A DNA stretch of 64,000 nt from BP-133 sp040756995 (GTDB lineage: Bacteria; Actinomycetota; Acidimicrobiia; IMCC26256; BP-133). Every line of letters begins with the position of its first letter. The first letter of the stretch is position 1. Below the pieces are notes generated by a model that searched no databases, was not told the DNA's origin, and saw nothing but the letters and a program-made list of their open reading frames with translations. The stretch lies in the NCBI GenBank assembly GCA_040756995.1, contig JBFLYK010000007.1, forward strand, positions 62,001 through 126,000. Reading direction: 5' to 3'. The position numbers and the translations under genes were made by a program. This document shows, one piece after another, positions 16,147 through 23,857 of the stretch.

Positions 16147-16548
16147 TCAGCCCTGCGCGATCCGCACGAGGTTGCCGGAGGGGTCGCGGAAGGCGCAGTC
16201 GCGGGCGCCCCAGGGCTGGGAGGTCGGCTCCTGGAGCACCTCGCCGGCGCCCGACGCCCGGACCTTTTCGAACGTGGTGTCGAGGTCGTCGGTCCGGAAG
16301 ATCGCCGCCTGCAGGGAGCCCTGCATCACGAGCGACAGGAGGGCGTCGCCCTCGGCCTGCGAACGACCGCCGTGCGGCTGGAACAGGACGATGTCGACGT
16401 CCTGGCCCGGGGCGCCGACGGTGACCCAGCGGAAGCCGCCGGACGCGACGTCGTTGCGGACCTCGAGGCCGAGCGCGTCGCGGTAGAAGCCGAGCGCGGC
16501 GTCGGGGTCGTGGACGGGAATGAACATTGTGGAGACGGTGACTGTCAT
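16147..16548 (-). CDS. VOC (glyoxalase/bleomycin resistance) family protein
   Basis: 133 residues in two beta-alpha-beta-beta-beta modules: MFIPVHDPDAALGFYRDALG at the start and QAAIFRTDDLDTTFEKV followed by DCAFRDPSGNLVRI at the end. The terminal Asp-Pro-Ser-Gly-Asn loop is typical of the superfamily. Small proteins of this kind include dioxygenases, glyoxalase I and binding proteins, so the substrate cannot be given. Confidence 0.85.
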   Translation of the reverse strand: MTVTVSTMFIPVHDPDAALGFYRDALGLEVRNDVASGGFRWVTVGAPGQDVDIVLFQPHGGRSQAEGDALLSLVMQGSLQAAIFRTDDLDTTFEKVRASGAGEVLQEPTSQPWGARDCAFRDPSGNLVRIAQG

Positions 16549-16615
16549 GCGGCGATCGTACGGGTGCTGACCCGGCGTGTGCTTCTCCGATCCTGCTCGT
16601 TGAGGCGCGCCGCGC

Positions 16616-17026
16616 TCAGCCTGTCTCCCTGGCCCGCCGCGGTCGCGTGGCGACCATGCTCACGCACGCCGGCAGGGTCTCGAGATCGCCGTGATCGCGG
16701 GCTCGGTACTGCGACGGCGTTTCGCCGACGATCTCGGTGAAGCGGGAGCTGAACGAGCCGAGCGACGTACAGCCGACGGCCATGCAGGTGTCGGTGACCG
16801 ACATCCCCTGACGCAGCAGCGCCTTGGCCCGTTCGATGCGGCGGGTCATGAGGTACGAATAGGGCGTTTCGCCATATGCCGCCCGGAACTTGCGCGAGAA
16901 GTGCGCCGGAGACATGAGCGCGGCACGGGCCATGGCCGGGACATCGAGCGGTTGCGCGTAGTCGCGGTCCATGAGGTCGCGCGCCCGCCGCAGGTGCACG
17001 AGGTCGGCGAAGTCCTCCGGCATCAT
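16616..17026 (-). CDS. AraC-family transcriptional regulator, DNA-binding domain only
   Basis: 136 residues from the ATG pair at 17026/17023. It consists mainly of the double HTH: MARAALMSPAHFSRKFRAAY and VTDTCMAVGCTSLGSFSSRF, with the conserved Gly-Glu-Thr-Pro-Ser-Gln-Tyr end. There is no N-terminal sensor domain, as in SoxS/MarA-like activators. The open frame extends 47 codons upstream, but TAACAT at 17039-17034 lies 7 bases before the ATG, pointing to a leaderless start there. The adjacent VOC gene is a likely target. Confidence 0.85.
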   Translation of the reverse strand: MMPEDFADLVHLRRARDLMDRDYAQPLDVPAMARAALMSPAHFSRKFRAAYGETPYSYLMTRRIERAKALLRQGMSVTDTCMAVGCTSLGSFSSRFTEIVGETPSQYRARDHGDLETLPACVSMVATRPRRARETG

Positions 17027-17123
17027 GCCGACGATGTTATGTGCCGGTGGCGCGTGTCGAGCTTTTGCGGAGATTCTGTCGGGAACGGGGACCAGGCGCG
17101 GCGTCCACCGAATCCCAGTCGGC

Positions 17124-17264
17124 ATGAAGCACATCCCCGTTCTCGCACTTGTTCTGGGAGTCCTCATCGGTGGCCTCTGGGTCCGCTCGGGACTGCCCGA
17201 CTGCTCCCACGTCTACAAGGGTGAAGGCCGCTACTCCCAGGTCTGCAGGGAGACGCTGCCGTGA
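17124..17264 (+). CDS. small single-pass membrane protein with Cys pair
   Basis: 46 residues (MKHIPVLALVLGVLIGGLWV...). One membrane helix or uncleaved signal at about 4-20, then a short exported tail with two Cys 14 residues apart and ending CRETLP. No Shine-Dalgarno is visible. Its TGA overlaps the GTG of the next small gene (GTGA). Unrecognised; support is the coupled arrangement and sensible hydrophobic/Cys pattern. Confidence 0.55.
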   Translation: MKHIPVLALVLGVLIGGLWVRSGLPDCSHVYKGEGRYSQVCRETLP

Positions 17265-17422
17265 CCCTCGCCCAGAAGACACTCACCGCGGCCGCCCTCC
17301 TGCTGGGCGTCCTGACCGGCGGTGTCTGCACCCACGCCGCCTACTGGATGGACGCCTGCGTCGCCGGTGAATCCGGCGGTTACGGCGCCTCCCCCGACTG
17401 GGTCAACCGCTGCCGAAAATAA
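17261..17422 (+). CDS. small exported or membrane protein with three Cys
   Basis: 53 residues beginning at GTG 17261, overlapping the previous stop by 4 bases. A hydrophobic segment at about 8-24 (LTAAALLLGVLTGGV) is followed by a tail with aromatic residues and Cys (C23, C33, C51) ending NRCRK. Same general plan as the preceding gene: short export/membrane helix plus Cys-bearing tail. Function unknown; the pair may form one small complex. Confidence 0.55.
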   Translation: MTLAQKTLTAAALLLGVLTGGVCTHAAYWMDACVAGESGGYGASPDWVNRCRK

Positions 17423-17660
17423 GCCCTGGTGCAACCCTTGCGGTCGCGTCGGACGGACATGGTGTTCCGGCCCGACTGGCCCACCGCCGCCTCGGCGGCG
17501 ACTCACGGTAAGGCCGCCCGTCCGCCGCCGAAATTCGGAGGCGGACGGGCGGCCGGGCGTGNNNNNNNNNNCCCCCCGGCGCCCCCCCACTGACCGCCCG
17601 CCCCCCCCCCCCGCATTTGAGGCGGCGGCGGGGCGGCCGGTCGTGGGCGGTCGGAATAGA
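17423..17660. other. low-complexity hairpin region containing an assembly gap
   Basis: No gene is seen. A perfect 15-bp inverted repeat (arms 17512-17526 and 17540-17554, 13-base loop) could end transcription from either side. Ten N follow at 17562-17571, then long C runs and a degraded-looking second hairpin (about 17598-17655). The gap sits inside a structure that is hard to sequence, so length and sequence here should not be trusted. Confidence 0.9.
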
Positions 17661-19028
17661 TCAATGCGTGTGCGGCAGGTCGGCACCGCCGGTGCTGTCG
17701 CCGGTGCCGGCGCTGGCGGCCGGGAACTTGTCGGGGAACTGCTTGGCGATGGCGCCGGCCAGGGTGGTGGCCAGCATCGGCATGTGGCCCGCCGCCACCC
17801 GCAGCTTCTCGAAGCCGGTGCCGTCACCGGCCACGACGCCGTCGATCGCCGCGAAGGTGGCCGTCACGTGCGGGATGAGCGCCTCGGCCACCGCGTCCTT
17901 CGGCAGGTTCGGGTTCACCGAGTTGAGCAGAGCGCCGAAGTCGACCCGGTAGCCGTCGAGGTCCGCCCTGGCCTTGTTGGCCTTGGCGGCATCGTTGGTC
18001 AGCTTGCCCAGCGTGTAGTCGACAAAGAACCCGATGTGCTTGCGCCACGAGGCGAGGAACACGTCCTTCGTGCCGGGGTAGATGGAGTTCACGGCGTCGG
18101 CCAGGCCAACCGAGTTCTTGTCGAGGGCGTCGGCCGCCGCCTTGAACGTGGCCGAGTTCGGGTCCTTGGTGATCGCCGCCATGTTGACCGCAATGCCGGC
18201 CAGGTACTCGTGCTCCTGGAGAGCGGCGGTCAGCGCGGCCAGCAGGCCGGAGGCTGCCGAGTCGGAGTCACCTCCGAACTTGGCCGGGTACTGCTTGGCG
18301 ATGGCCCCGGCCAGGGTCGTGGCCAGCATCGGCATGTGCCCGGCAGCCACCCGCAACTTCTCGAAGCCGGTGCCGTCACCGGCGACGACCCCGTCGATGG
18401 CGGCGAACGTCGCCGTCACGTGGGGAACCAGCGCCTCGGCCACCGCCTCCTTGGTCAGGTTCGGGTTGGCCGACGCCAGGAAGGCGCCGAAGTCGACCCG
18501 GTAGCCGTCGAGGTCGGCCCTGGCCTTGGTCGCCTTGACGACATCGTTGGTCAGCTTGCCGACGGTGTAGTCGACGAAGAACCCGATGTGCTTGCGCCAC
18601 AACGGGAGGAAGGCGTCGCCGGCCGCCTTGCCGTAGATGGAGCCGATGGCCTCGGACAGGGCGACCGAGTTCTTGTCCAGCGCGGCGGCGGCGGCGGTGA
18701 ACTCCGGTGAGTCGGTCTTCCTGGTCACGACCGCCTGGGCAACGGCGATCCCGGCCAGGTACTCGTGCTCCTGCAGCGCGGCGGTCAGGGTCTGCCGCAG
18801 CTTGGCGGCGCCGTCGGTGGTGGCGCCGTTCACCTGACCAAGGGTCGGCGAGGCATGGGCGCCGTGCTCGACCGACGCCGCGGCGGGCGCGGCCCCGGGA
18901 CTGGCCTGGACGGACCGGCCGTCGCCGCCTTGGCCGCAGGCCGCGCTCAGAACGGCGACCAGGGCGAGGCCGGCCGATAGTCGGACGAGCCGTTTCGGGG
19001 CGTGCGAGGTCAAGCCTGTGGTGTTCAT
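17661..19028 (-). CDS. lipoprotein with two tandem about 165-residue helical domains
   Basis: 455 residues. Lipobox LSAACG near 27-32, a spacer with His (VEHGAHASP), then two close copies of one domain, at about 77-250 and 263-440. Each runs LTAALQEHEYLAGIAV, ALDKNSV, WRKHIGFFVDYT, ARADLDGYRVDFGA, HVTATFAAIDGVVAGDGTGF, AAGHMPMLATTLAGAIAKQ. The copies are nearly identical over long stretches, suggesting recent duplication. The C-terminus ends LPHTH. Conserved His, Glu and Tyr suggest metal or small-molecule binding, but no function is established; similar domains occur in secreted Firmicute proteins. It probably shares a promoter with the plastocyanin gene 40 bases upstream. Confidence 0.85.
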   Translation of the reverse strand: MNTTGLTSHAPKRLVRLSAGLALVAVLSAACGQGGDGRSVQASPGAAPAAASVEHGAHASPTLGQVNGATTDGAAKLRQTLTAALQEHEYLAGIAVAQAVVTRKTDSPEFTAAAAALDKNSVALSEAIGSIYGKAAGDAFLPLWRKHIGFFVDYTVGKLTNDVVKATKARADLDGYRVDFGAFLASANPNLTKEAVAEALVPHVTATFAAIDGVVAGDGTGFEKLRVAAGHMPMLATTLAGAIAKQYPAKFGGDSDSAASGLLAALTAALQEHEYLAGIAVNMAAITKDPNSATFKAAADALDKNSVGLADAVNSIYPGTKDVFLASWRKHIGFFVDYTLGKLTNDAAKANKARADLDGYRVDFGALLNSVNPNLPKDAVAEALIPHVTATFAAIDGVVAGDGTGFEKLRVAAGHMPMLATTLAGAIAKQFPDKFPAASAGTGDSTGGADLPHTH

Positions 19029-19068
19029 GGTTTGCTCCCCTTGTGGTCGTGCTGAGCGATGGACGGGA

Positions 19069-19473
19069 TTAGTCGACGACGACCGTTGCGGTCATCGAGG
19101 TGTGCCGGTTGCAGAAGTACGGGTAACGGCCCGGCTGGCTGAAGGTGTGGCTGAAGCTCTTCCCCCGACCGTCCATCGGGCCGTCGAACTGGCCGTCGGG
19201 CGTCCCCGGCGTGGCTCCGGAGGTGGCGGTGTGCAGGATGTCGTCCTGGTTCGTCCAGGTCACGGTCGTGCCGGCCTTGACGACCAGGTCGCCGGGCATG
19301 AACTGGAACTGCCTGACGGTGACTGCGCTGTTGCCGGACGCCGCCGGGACGGCCGCAACCGTTCCTGAGCTCTTCAGCGTCGTCGACGACGAGGCCGACG
19401 AGTCGGCGCCACCGCACCCGGCGATCAGCACCCCGGCCAGCACGCCGGCGGCGAGAATCGGTGCGCTTGTCAT
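19069..19473 (-). CDS. plastocyanin-type cupredoxin lipoprotein
   Basis: 134 residues. Lipobox LIAGCG near 15-20, Ser/Thr-rich spacer, then a plastocyanin fold: VRQFQFMPGDLVVKAGTTV, WTNQDDILHTATS with the first copper His, and the C-terminal ligand loop YFCNRHTSM giving Cys, His and Met. A full type I copper set is visible, so electron transfer at the outer membrane face is likely. The gene lies 40 bases upstream of the tandem-domain lipoprotein and likely forms a two-gene operon with it. Confidence 0.9.
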   Translation of the reverse strand: MTSAPILAAGVLAGVLIAGCGGADSSASSSTTLKSSGTVAAVPAASGNSAVTVRQFQFMPGDLVVKAGTTVTWTNQDDILHTATSGATPGTPDGQFDGPMDGRGKSFSHTFSQPGRYPYFCNRHTSMTATVVVD

Positions 19474-19554
19474 GCCCCGCTTTCGGACCCGGGGACCGTG
19501 GCGGATGAAGCGAATTTCCGAACGCGGCCCTCGACGCCGCCACGTCTGTCTGTC

Positions 19555-19656
19555 GGCGCCGTGACAGAACCGGGGCTCCCCCGGCGACGGACGGAGCCGG
19601 TCGCCGGGCTTAGCGTCGCTCCGTAAGTACCACGGGCCGTTGGCGCCGTGACAGAA
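19555..19656. repeat. 15-bp direct repeat in the plastocyanin/CHAP intergenic region
   Basis: GGCGCCGTGACAGAA occurs exactly at 19555-19569 and 19642-19656, 87 bases apart, between divergent genes. It may be a regulator binding site serving both promoters; there is no direct evidence. Confidence 0.5.
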
Positions 19657-19682
19657 GGCCCGAGACGGAGGTGCGCGTCGCG

Positions 19683-20579
19683 ATGCCCACTGCTGACGAC
19701 TTCATCAAGGCGGCGATTGCCGACCTCGGTACCGCCGAGAGTCCGGCCAATTCCAACCGGATCCGGTACTGGGACGACATCGGCCGGCCCAACCTCCAGG
19801 GACAGCCCTGGTGCGGAGCCTTCGTCACCGCCAAAGCCCGTCAGGTCGGTCTGGGCGACCAGGTCGACTACATCTACTGTCCCGCCGGCCGAACTACCTT
19901 CGCCAAGCGCAACCGCCTGTTCACCACCCCGGAGCCGGGGGATCTGTGCTTCTTCGAGTTCGACGCCGACATGCTCGTCGATCACACCGGGATCGTCGTC
20001 AAGATCAACGGCGACGGCACCATTCTGGCGATCGAGGGAAACACCCGGCTGGCCGGCCAGAGGAACGATTCGGTGTGTTACCGGACGCGGCCGCTGTCCG
20101 TCTGCCGGGGATTCGGGCGGCCGGAGTTCTCCTCCTCTCCGGTGGCCCCGACGGTCGCCGGGCCGGTCGACCAGCCGGCCGGGGACTGTCCGGGAACCCG
20201 CTGGTTCCGGGCGAACCATCCGCAGGTCGGTCAGGGAGCCCGGGGAACGGCGGTGGCGCATCTCCAGGGGCTGCTCGGCGTGACCGCGGACGGCGACTTC
20301 GGCCCGCAGACGGCGGAGGCGGTGCGGAGAGCGCAGTCGCGGGCCGGCATCGCCGTCGACGGAATCTGCGGACCCGACACCTGGAGTCATCTGCACCCGA
20401 CGCTGCAGAAGGGCGCAGAGGGACCCGCCGTCCAGGAGGTCCAGCACGAGGTGGCCTGCCCCGTGGACGGCATCTTCGGCGGCATGACCGATGCCCAGGT
20501 CCGCAACTTCCAACGGACGCACCGGATCACGGCCGACGGCATCGTCGGCCCCCAGACCTACGGGGTGATGTTCCGATGA
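19683..20579 (+). CDS. CHAP-domain peptidoglycan hydrolase with two PG-binding domains
   Basis: 298 residues from the ATG at 19683, 12 bases after GGAGG. N-terminal CHAP amidase/endopeptidase at about 1-140: catalytic Cys in GQPWCGAFVTAKAR, His in DHTGIVVKI, then AIEGN. Two C-terminal peptidoglycan-binding type 1 domains follow: VAHLQGLLGVTADGDFGPQT and VQEVQHEVACPVDGIFGGMT. No signal peptide is seen, so it resembles an endolysin and might rely on a holin or on lysis. The next gene, a membrane protein overlapping by 4 bases, is a tempting partner. No other phage gene is nearby. Confidence 0.88.
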   Translation: MPTADDFIKAAIADLGTAESPANSNRIRYWDDIGRPNLQGQPWCGAFVTAKARQVGLGDQVDYIYCPAGRTTFAKRNRLFTTPEPGDLCFFEFDADMLVDHTGIVVKINGDGTILAIEGNTRLAGQRNDSVCYRTRPLSVCRGFGRPEFSSSPVAPTVAGPVDQPAGDCPGTRWFRANHPQVGQGARGTAVAHLQGLLGVTADGDFGPQTAEAVRRAQSRAGIAVDGICGPDTWSHLHPTLQKGAEGPAVQEVQHEVACPVDGIFGGMTDAQVRNFQRTHRITADGIVGPQTYGVMFR

Positions 20580-21124
20580 CCGCCGCCGCGACCCACCCTC
20601 CGATGCGCCCAGTGGTCCAATGGGCGGTGGCCATCTGGCTCATGCTCACGGCACTGGTCACCTTCGTCGGACTCGTCTGGATCTGGCCCATCGCCCTTGA
20701 GCTGAGTGCCGAAGGAGCCCAACCGCAGCGCATCCGGTGGTTGGGACCGGACTTCAAAGCCACCGCCATGACGAGCCTGATACTGGTCGTGGCGCTGTCG
20801 GCCGTGGCCGGCAGCGTCGTCCAGCTGATCACCGTCTTCACATTGCGGGCGGGCAAGGGGACGCTGGAACGCGGCTACGAGGCCTGGTATTTCCTGCGCC
20901 CTCTGGCCGCCGCCCTGGTCGGCATCGTCTTCTTCCTGGCTGTGTACGCCGGACTGATGACCATCGGCGAACCCGGCCAGGAGAGCCTGCCCGTCTACGC
21001 CACCAGCGGCGCGCTCGCCGGGTTGTTCACCGACCGTGTCCTCCAGCGGCTCCAGAGCCTCCTCGGCGCCACGAACCCCGACGCGCCCGGCTCAACCCAG
21101 CAGGTCCCCGCCTTCCAGGGCTGA
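20576..21124 (+). CDS. multi-pass membrane protein coupled to the CHAP hydrolase
   Basis: 182 residues; its ATG overlaps the CHAP stop (ATGA). Three clear membrane helices: about 16-40 (WAVAIWLMLTALVTFVGLVWIWPIA), 62-88 (AMTSLILVVALSAVAGSVVQLI) and 107-130 (LAAALVGIVFFLAVYAGLM), with a possible fourth near 142-160. No recognised domain. It is larger than typical holins. Tight coupling suggests a role in export or control of the hydrolase, which is inference only. Confidence 0.75.
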   Translation: MTAAATHPPMRPVVQWAVAIWLMLTALVTFVGLVWIWPIALELSAEGAQPQRIRWLGPDFKATAMTSLILVVALSAVAGSVVQLITVFTLRAGKGTLERGYEAWYFLRPLAAALVGIVFFLAVYAGLMTIGEPGQESLPVYATSGALAGLFTDRVLQRLQSLLGATNPDAPGSTQQVPAFQG

Positions 21125-21271
21125 TCAACGGCGTCCCGCCGGCATGGTGGCCGGCCGGGTGGGCGGTTTCGACCGGTTTGTACATCGGTCGGGCCGTTGG
21201 CGGGTAGCCTCCCCAGGGTCGGGGCCGCCCGGTTCGCCGGGGGGCGGCCGGACCCACGGGGAGGTGCCGAG

Positions 21272-21793
21272 ATGAACTCGAGACTGTTTCACGGGCCGAT
21301 GCGGCGGCGGCGCACGTTGATCGTGACGGTGGCCGTGACCGGGCTCTTCGCCGGCCTGGCCGCGGGAGGCGGAGCCGAAGGACGGGTACAGCAGGCGGCC
21401 GGCGTCGCCACCGTCGAGAACCAGCCGGCGCCGGCCGGCGAACCGTACGCCCGCCTCGACCCCGCGGCGTTCGAGGAGCGGATGAAGAACGAGCAGGCGA
21501 TGGTCATCAACGTCCACGTCCCCTACGAGGGTGAGTTGGAGGGCACCGACGCCTTCATCCCCTACGACAAGATCAGGGACGACCCTCGACTGCCGAAGGA
21601 CAAGGGCACGGAACTCCTCCTGTACTGCCGCTCCGGCCGGATGTCCGAAGAAGCCGGGGTCGATCTGCACGAAGAGGGCTACACGAACATCGCCCACCTC
21701 GAGGGCGGCATGAAGGCCTGGGAGGCCTCCGGCCGCAAGGTGGTCTACAACCCGGAAAACGCCGCCAAGCAGAGCGCGCCGCGCCAGATGTAG
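21272..21793 (+). CDS. exported rhodanese-domain protein
   Basis: 173 residues; ATG at 21272 after GGGGAGG. N-terminal signal or anchor at about 14-34 (TLIVTVAVTGLFAGLAAGGG). A single rhodanese domain at about 60-160 with VINVHVPYEGELEGTDAFIPYD, the catalytic loop LLLYCRSGRMSEEA containing the active Cys, and LEGGMKAWEASG. It should act outside the membrane as a sulfurtransferase or thiol-relay protein; the substrate is unknown. Confidence 0.88.
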   Translation: MNSRLFHGPMRRRRTLIVTVAVTGLFAGLAAGGGAEGRVQQAAGVATVENQPAPAGEPYARLDPAAFEERMKNEQAMVINVHVPYEGELEGTDAFIPYDKIRDDPRLPKDKGTELLLYCRSGRMSEEAGVDLHEEGYTNIAHLEGGMKAWEASGRKVVYNPENAAKQSAPRQM

Positions 21794-21832
21794 GGCCCCG
21801 GCAGCAGCCGGTTCCCAGCCGGCGGATCTGCG

Positions 21833-22222
21833 TCAAGGACAACAGGTCCAGGTCACCTCGCTGACGGGGGCGTCTCGGGCCGCGCCGTAGGTCTTCAGTT
21901 CCCACCAGCGGCCGGTCATCGGTGGGCCGATCTTGAAGCGCAGGATCGCTCCGCTGTCGAAGAGCTCAGGATGTTCATCGCCGGCCTTCAACTCGCCGGC
22001 GATTATGCGGCGGATCATGGTGTTCAGCACGCTGGCCGCACCGCGGCCGTCGACCCGGTGGCCGCAGGTGCCGAGGCCGCTCACCCACAACTCGGGCAGG
22101 CCGTGGGTCGCCCAGAGATCCTCGCTGTAGACGAACTCCTCGCCCTCGTGCTCGCACGTCGGAAAGACCGAGGTCAAGTGCCAATCGATCGGGATCGCGC
22201 CAAAGCAGTCCCACCCGTACAT
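21833..22222 (-). CDS. DUF4262-like hypothetical protein
   Basis: 129 residues. The central pattern WHLTSVFPTCEHEGEEFVYSE followed by HGLPELWVSGL, then VLNTMIRRIIAGEL, follows the actinobacterial DUF4262 layout (Tyr/Ser-containing strand, GxPEL-V-GL, helix). Several Cys, including a CC near the C-terminus. Function unknown in the family. ATG at 22222; convergent with the rhodanese gene. Confidence 0.65.
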   Translation of the reverse strand: MYGWDCFGAIPIDWHLTSVFPTCEHEGEEFVYSEDLWATHGLPELWVSGLGTCGHRVDGRGAASVLNTMIRRIIAGELKAGDEHPELFDSGAILRFKIGPPMTGRWWELKTYGAARDAPVSEVTWTCCP

Positions 22223-22313
22223 CTGATGTCTTCTCCCCAGGCTCTCGGGGCCCGTCCATCGGGCCCGCTCGAACGCTATCCAGCGGGTGTGACAGCCTGG
22301 GCGTCGGGCGCGG

Positions 22314-23852
22314 TCACGTTTCGCCTGACGGGCCCCAACCGCCGCCGCCCGGCGTCAGCATTCGGAGGACATCGCCGGCCCGAAGGCGGACGGTGCACTT
22401 GTCGGGGAGCGCCTCGGCGCGGGATTGGTCGCCGGCGGGAAGCAGCCAATTCTCGCCGGGGGCTCCGGGCTCACCGCCGGCGAGACCCCAGGGGCGACTC
22501 ACCCGCCGCTCGGTGATCAGGCTGACGGTGCAGTCCTCGAGCATCTCCAGGTCGCGCTCGATGCCTTCGCCCCCGGGGGCCTCGCCCGGGCCGCCACTGC
22601 CGGAGCGAAGGCGGTACCGGCGGACGCGCATCGGATAGGCGCGTTCCAGCGCTTCCACCGGTGTGTTCTTCGTATTCGTCATTCCGGTGTGGACGCCGCT
22701 CATGCCGGGGCGGTGGGGGCGGGCGCCCTGGCCGCCGGCGATCGTCTCGTAGTAGACCCAGCCGTCGCCGCCGACGAGGAGGTTGTTCATCGTGCCCTGG
22801 CCGGCGGCGGCCACCCGGTCGGGGCAGGCCTGGGCCAGGGCGCCGAAGCAGACGTCGGCCACCCGTTGGCTGACTTCGACGTTGCCGGCGCCGACGGCCG
22901 CCGGAGGTCGGGCGGCCACCAGCGTTCCGGGCGGCGCGACGATCGAAACCGGCCGCATCGCCCCGCCGTTGGCGGGAATCGTCGGGTCGGTGGCCGACCG
23001 CAGGGCGAAGGCGACGGCACTCACCGTCACGGCTTCTACGGCGTTGACGTTGCCCGGCCGTTGTTCGTCGGTGCCGGTGAAGTCGAAGCGGGCGGTTTCA
23101 CCGGCAATGGTCAGGGTCAGGGTGATCCGGGCCGGACGGCGGTGGTCGGCACCGGCGCCGGTCGAGTCAAGTGTGTCCTCGAACGTCCACGAGCCGTCGG
23201 GCAGCCCCGCCAGCGCGGCCCGCATGCGCCGTTCGCCGTAGGCGACCACCTCGTCGAGCGGTTCGGCGGCCAGGGCCCGAAGGCGCTCCACGCCGACCTG
23301 GTTCGCTCCCCGCTGGGCATCGAGGTCGCCGCGCCGTTCACCGCCGGTGCGGGAGTTGGCGAACAGCATCGCTTCCACTTCCGGGGTGAGGAGGACGGGC
23401 GGGATGCGCAACCCCTCCTGATACACCTCGGTCGCTTCCGGCGGAATGGAGCCGGGGGCCATGCCACCGACGTCGGCGTGGTGGGCCCGGTTGGCCGCCC
23501 AGCCGACCAGCCGACCGTCATCGGTGAAGCACGGCGCGACCAACGTGATGTCGTTCAGGTGCGTGCCACCGGCGAAGGGATCGTTGAGGATGACCTGGTC
23601 GCCCGGCCGCACGCGATCACCGAAGGCGTCGATCGCCGCCTGCACCGAGGCCGGCATCGACCCGAGATGCACGGGAATGTGCTCGGCCTGGGCCAGCAGC
23701 TCTCCGGCGGCGGTGAACAGCGCCGCGGAACAGTCGGCCCGCTCCTTGATGTTCGGGGAGTAGGCCGCCCGGCGCAGCACCGCGCCCATCTCCTCCGCCA
23801 CGCCGGTGAGGCGGGATATGAGAACCTGCAGGGAGGCGGGGTCCAGAGCCAT
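22314..23852 (-). CDS. hydantoinase B/oxoprolinase subunit
   Basis: Beta-type subunit of ATP-dependent N-methylhydantoinase, acetophenone carboxylase or 5-oxoprolinase complexes. 512 residues from the ATG at 23852; the family is usually 520-600. Typical segments: LTGVAEEMGAVLRRAAYSPNIKER, HLGSMPASV, GDQVILNDPFAGGTHLNDIT, ANRAHHADVGG, TNTKNTPVEALE and a C-terminal RSGSGGPGEAPGGEG. The start is 5 bases after the hydantoinase A stop. The substrate (hydantoin, oxoproline or an aryl ketone) cannot be told from sequence. Confidence 0.9.
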   Translation of the reverse strand: MALDPASLQVLISRLTGVAEEMGAVLRRAAYSPNIKERADCSAALFTAAGELLAQAEHIPVHLGSMPASVQAAIDAFGDRVRPGDQVILNDPFAGGTHLNDITLVAPCFTDDGRLVGWAANRAHHADVGGMAPGSIPPEATEVYQEGLRIPPVLLTPEVEAMLFANSRTGGERRGDLDAQRGANQVGVERLRALAAEPLDEVVAYGERRMRAALAGLPDGSWTFEDTLDSTGAGADHRRPARITLTLTIAGETARFDFTGTDEQRPGNVNAVEAVTVSAVAFALRSATDPTIPANGGAMRPVSIVAPPGTLVAARPPAAVGAGNVEVSQRVADVCFGALAQACPDRVAAAGQGTMNNLLVGGDGWVYYETIAGGQGARPHRPGMSGVHTGMTNTKNTPVEALERAYPMRVRRYRLRSGSGGPGEAPGGEGIERDLEMLEDCTVSLITERRVSRPWGLAGGEPGAPGENWLLPAGDQSRAEALPDKCTVRLRAGDVLRMLTPGGGGWGPSGET

Positions 23853-23857
23853 CGCGT

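Noticed and set aside
19811..21124. Single 437-residue protein fusing the CHAP region and the membrane protein
   Set aside because: The first part is an out-of-frame shadow of the CHAP gene; the real membrane protein starts at ATG 20576.
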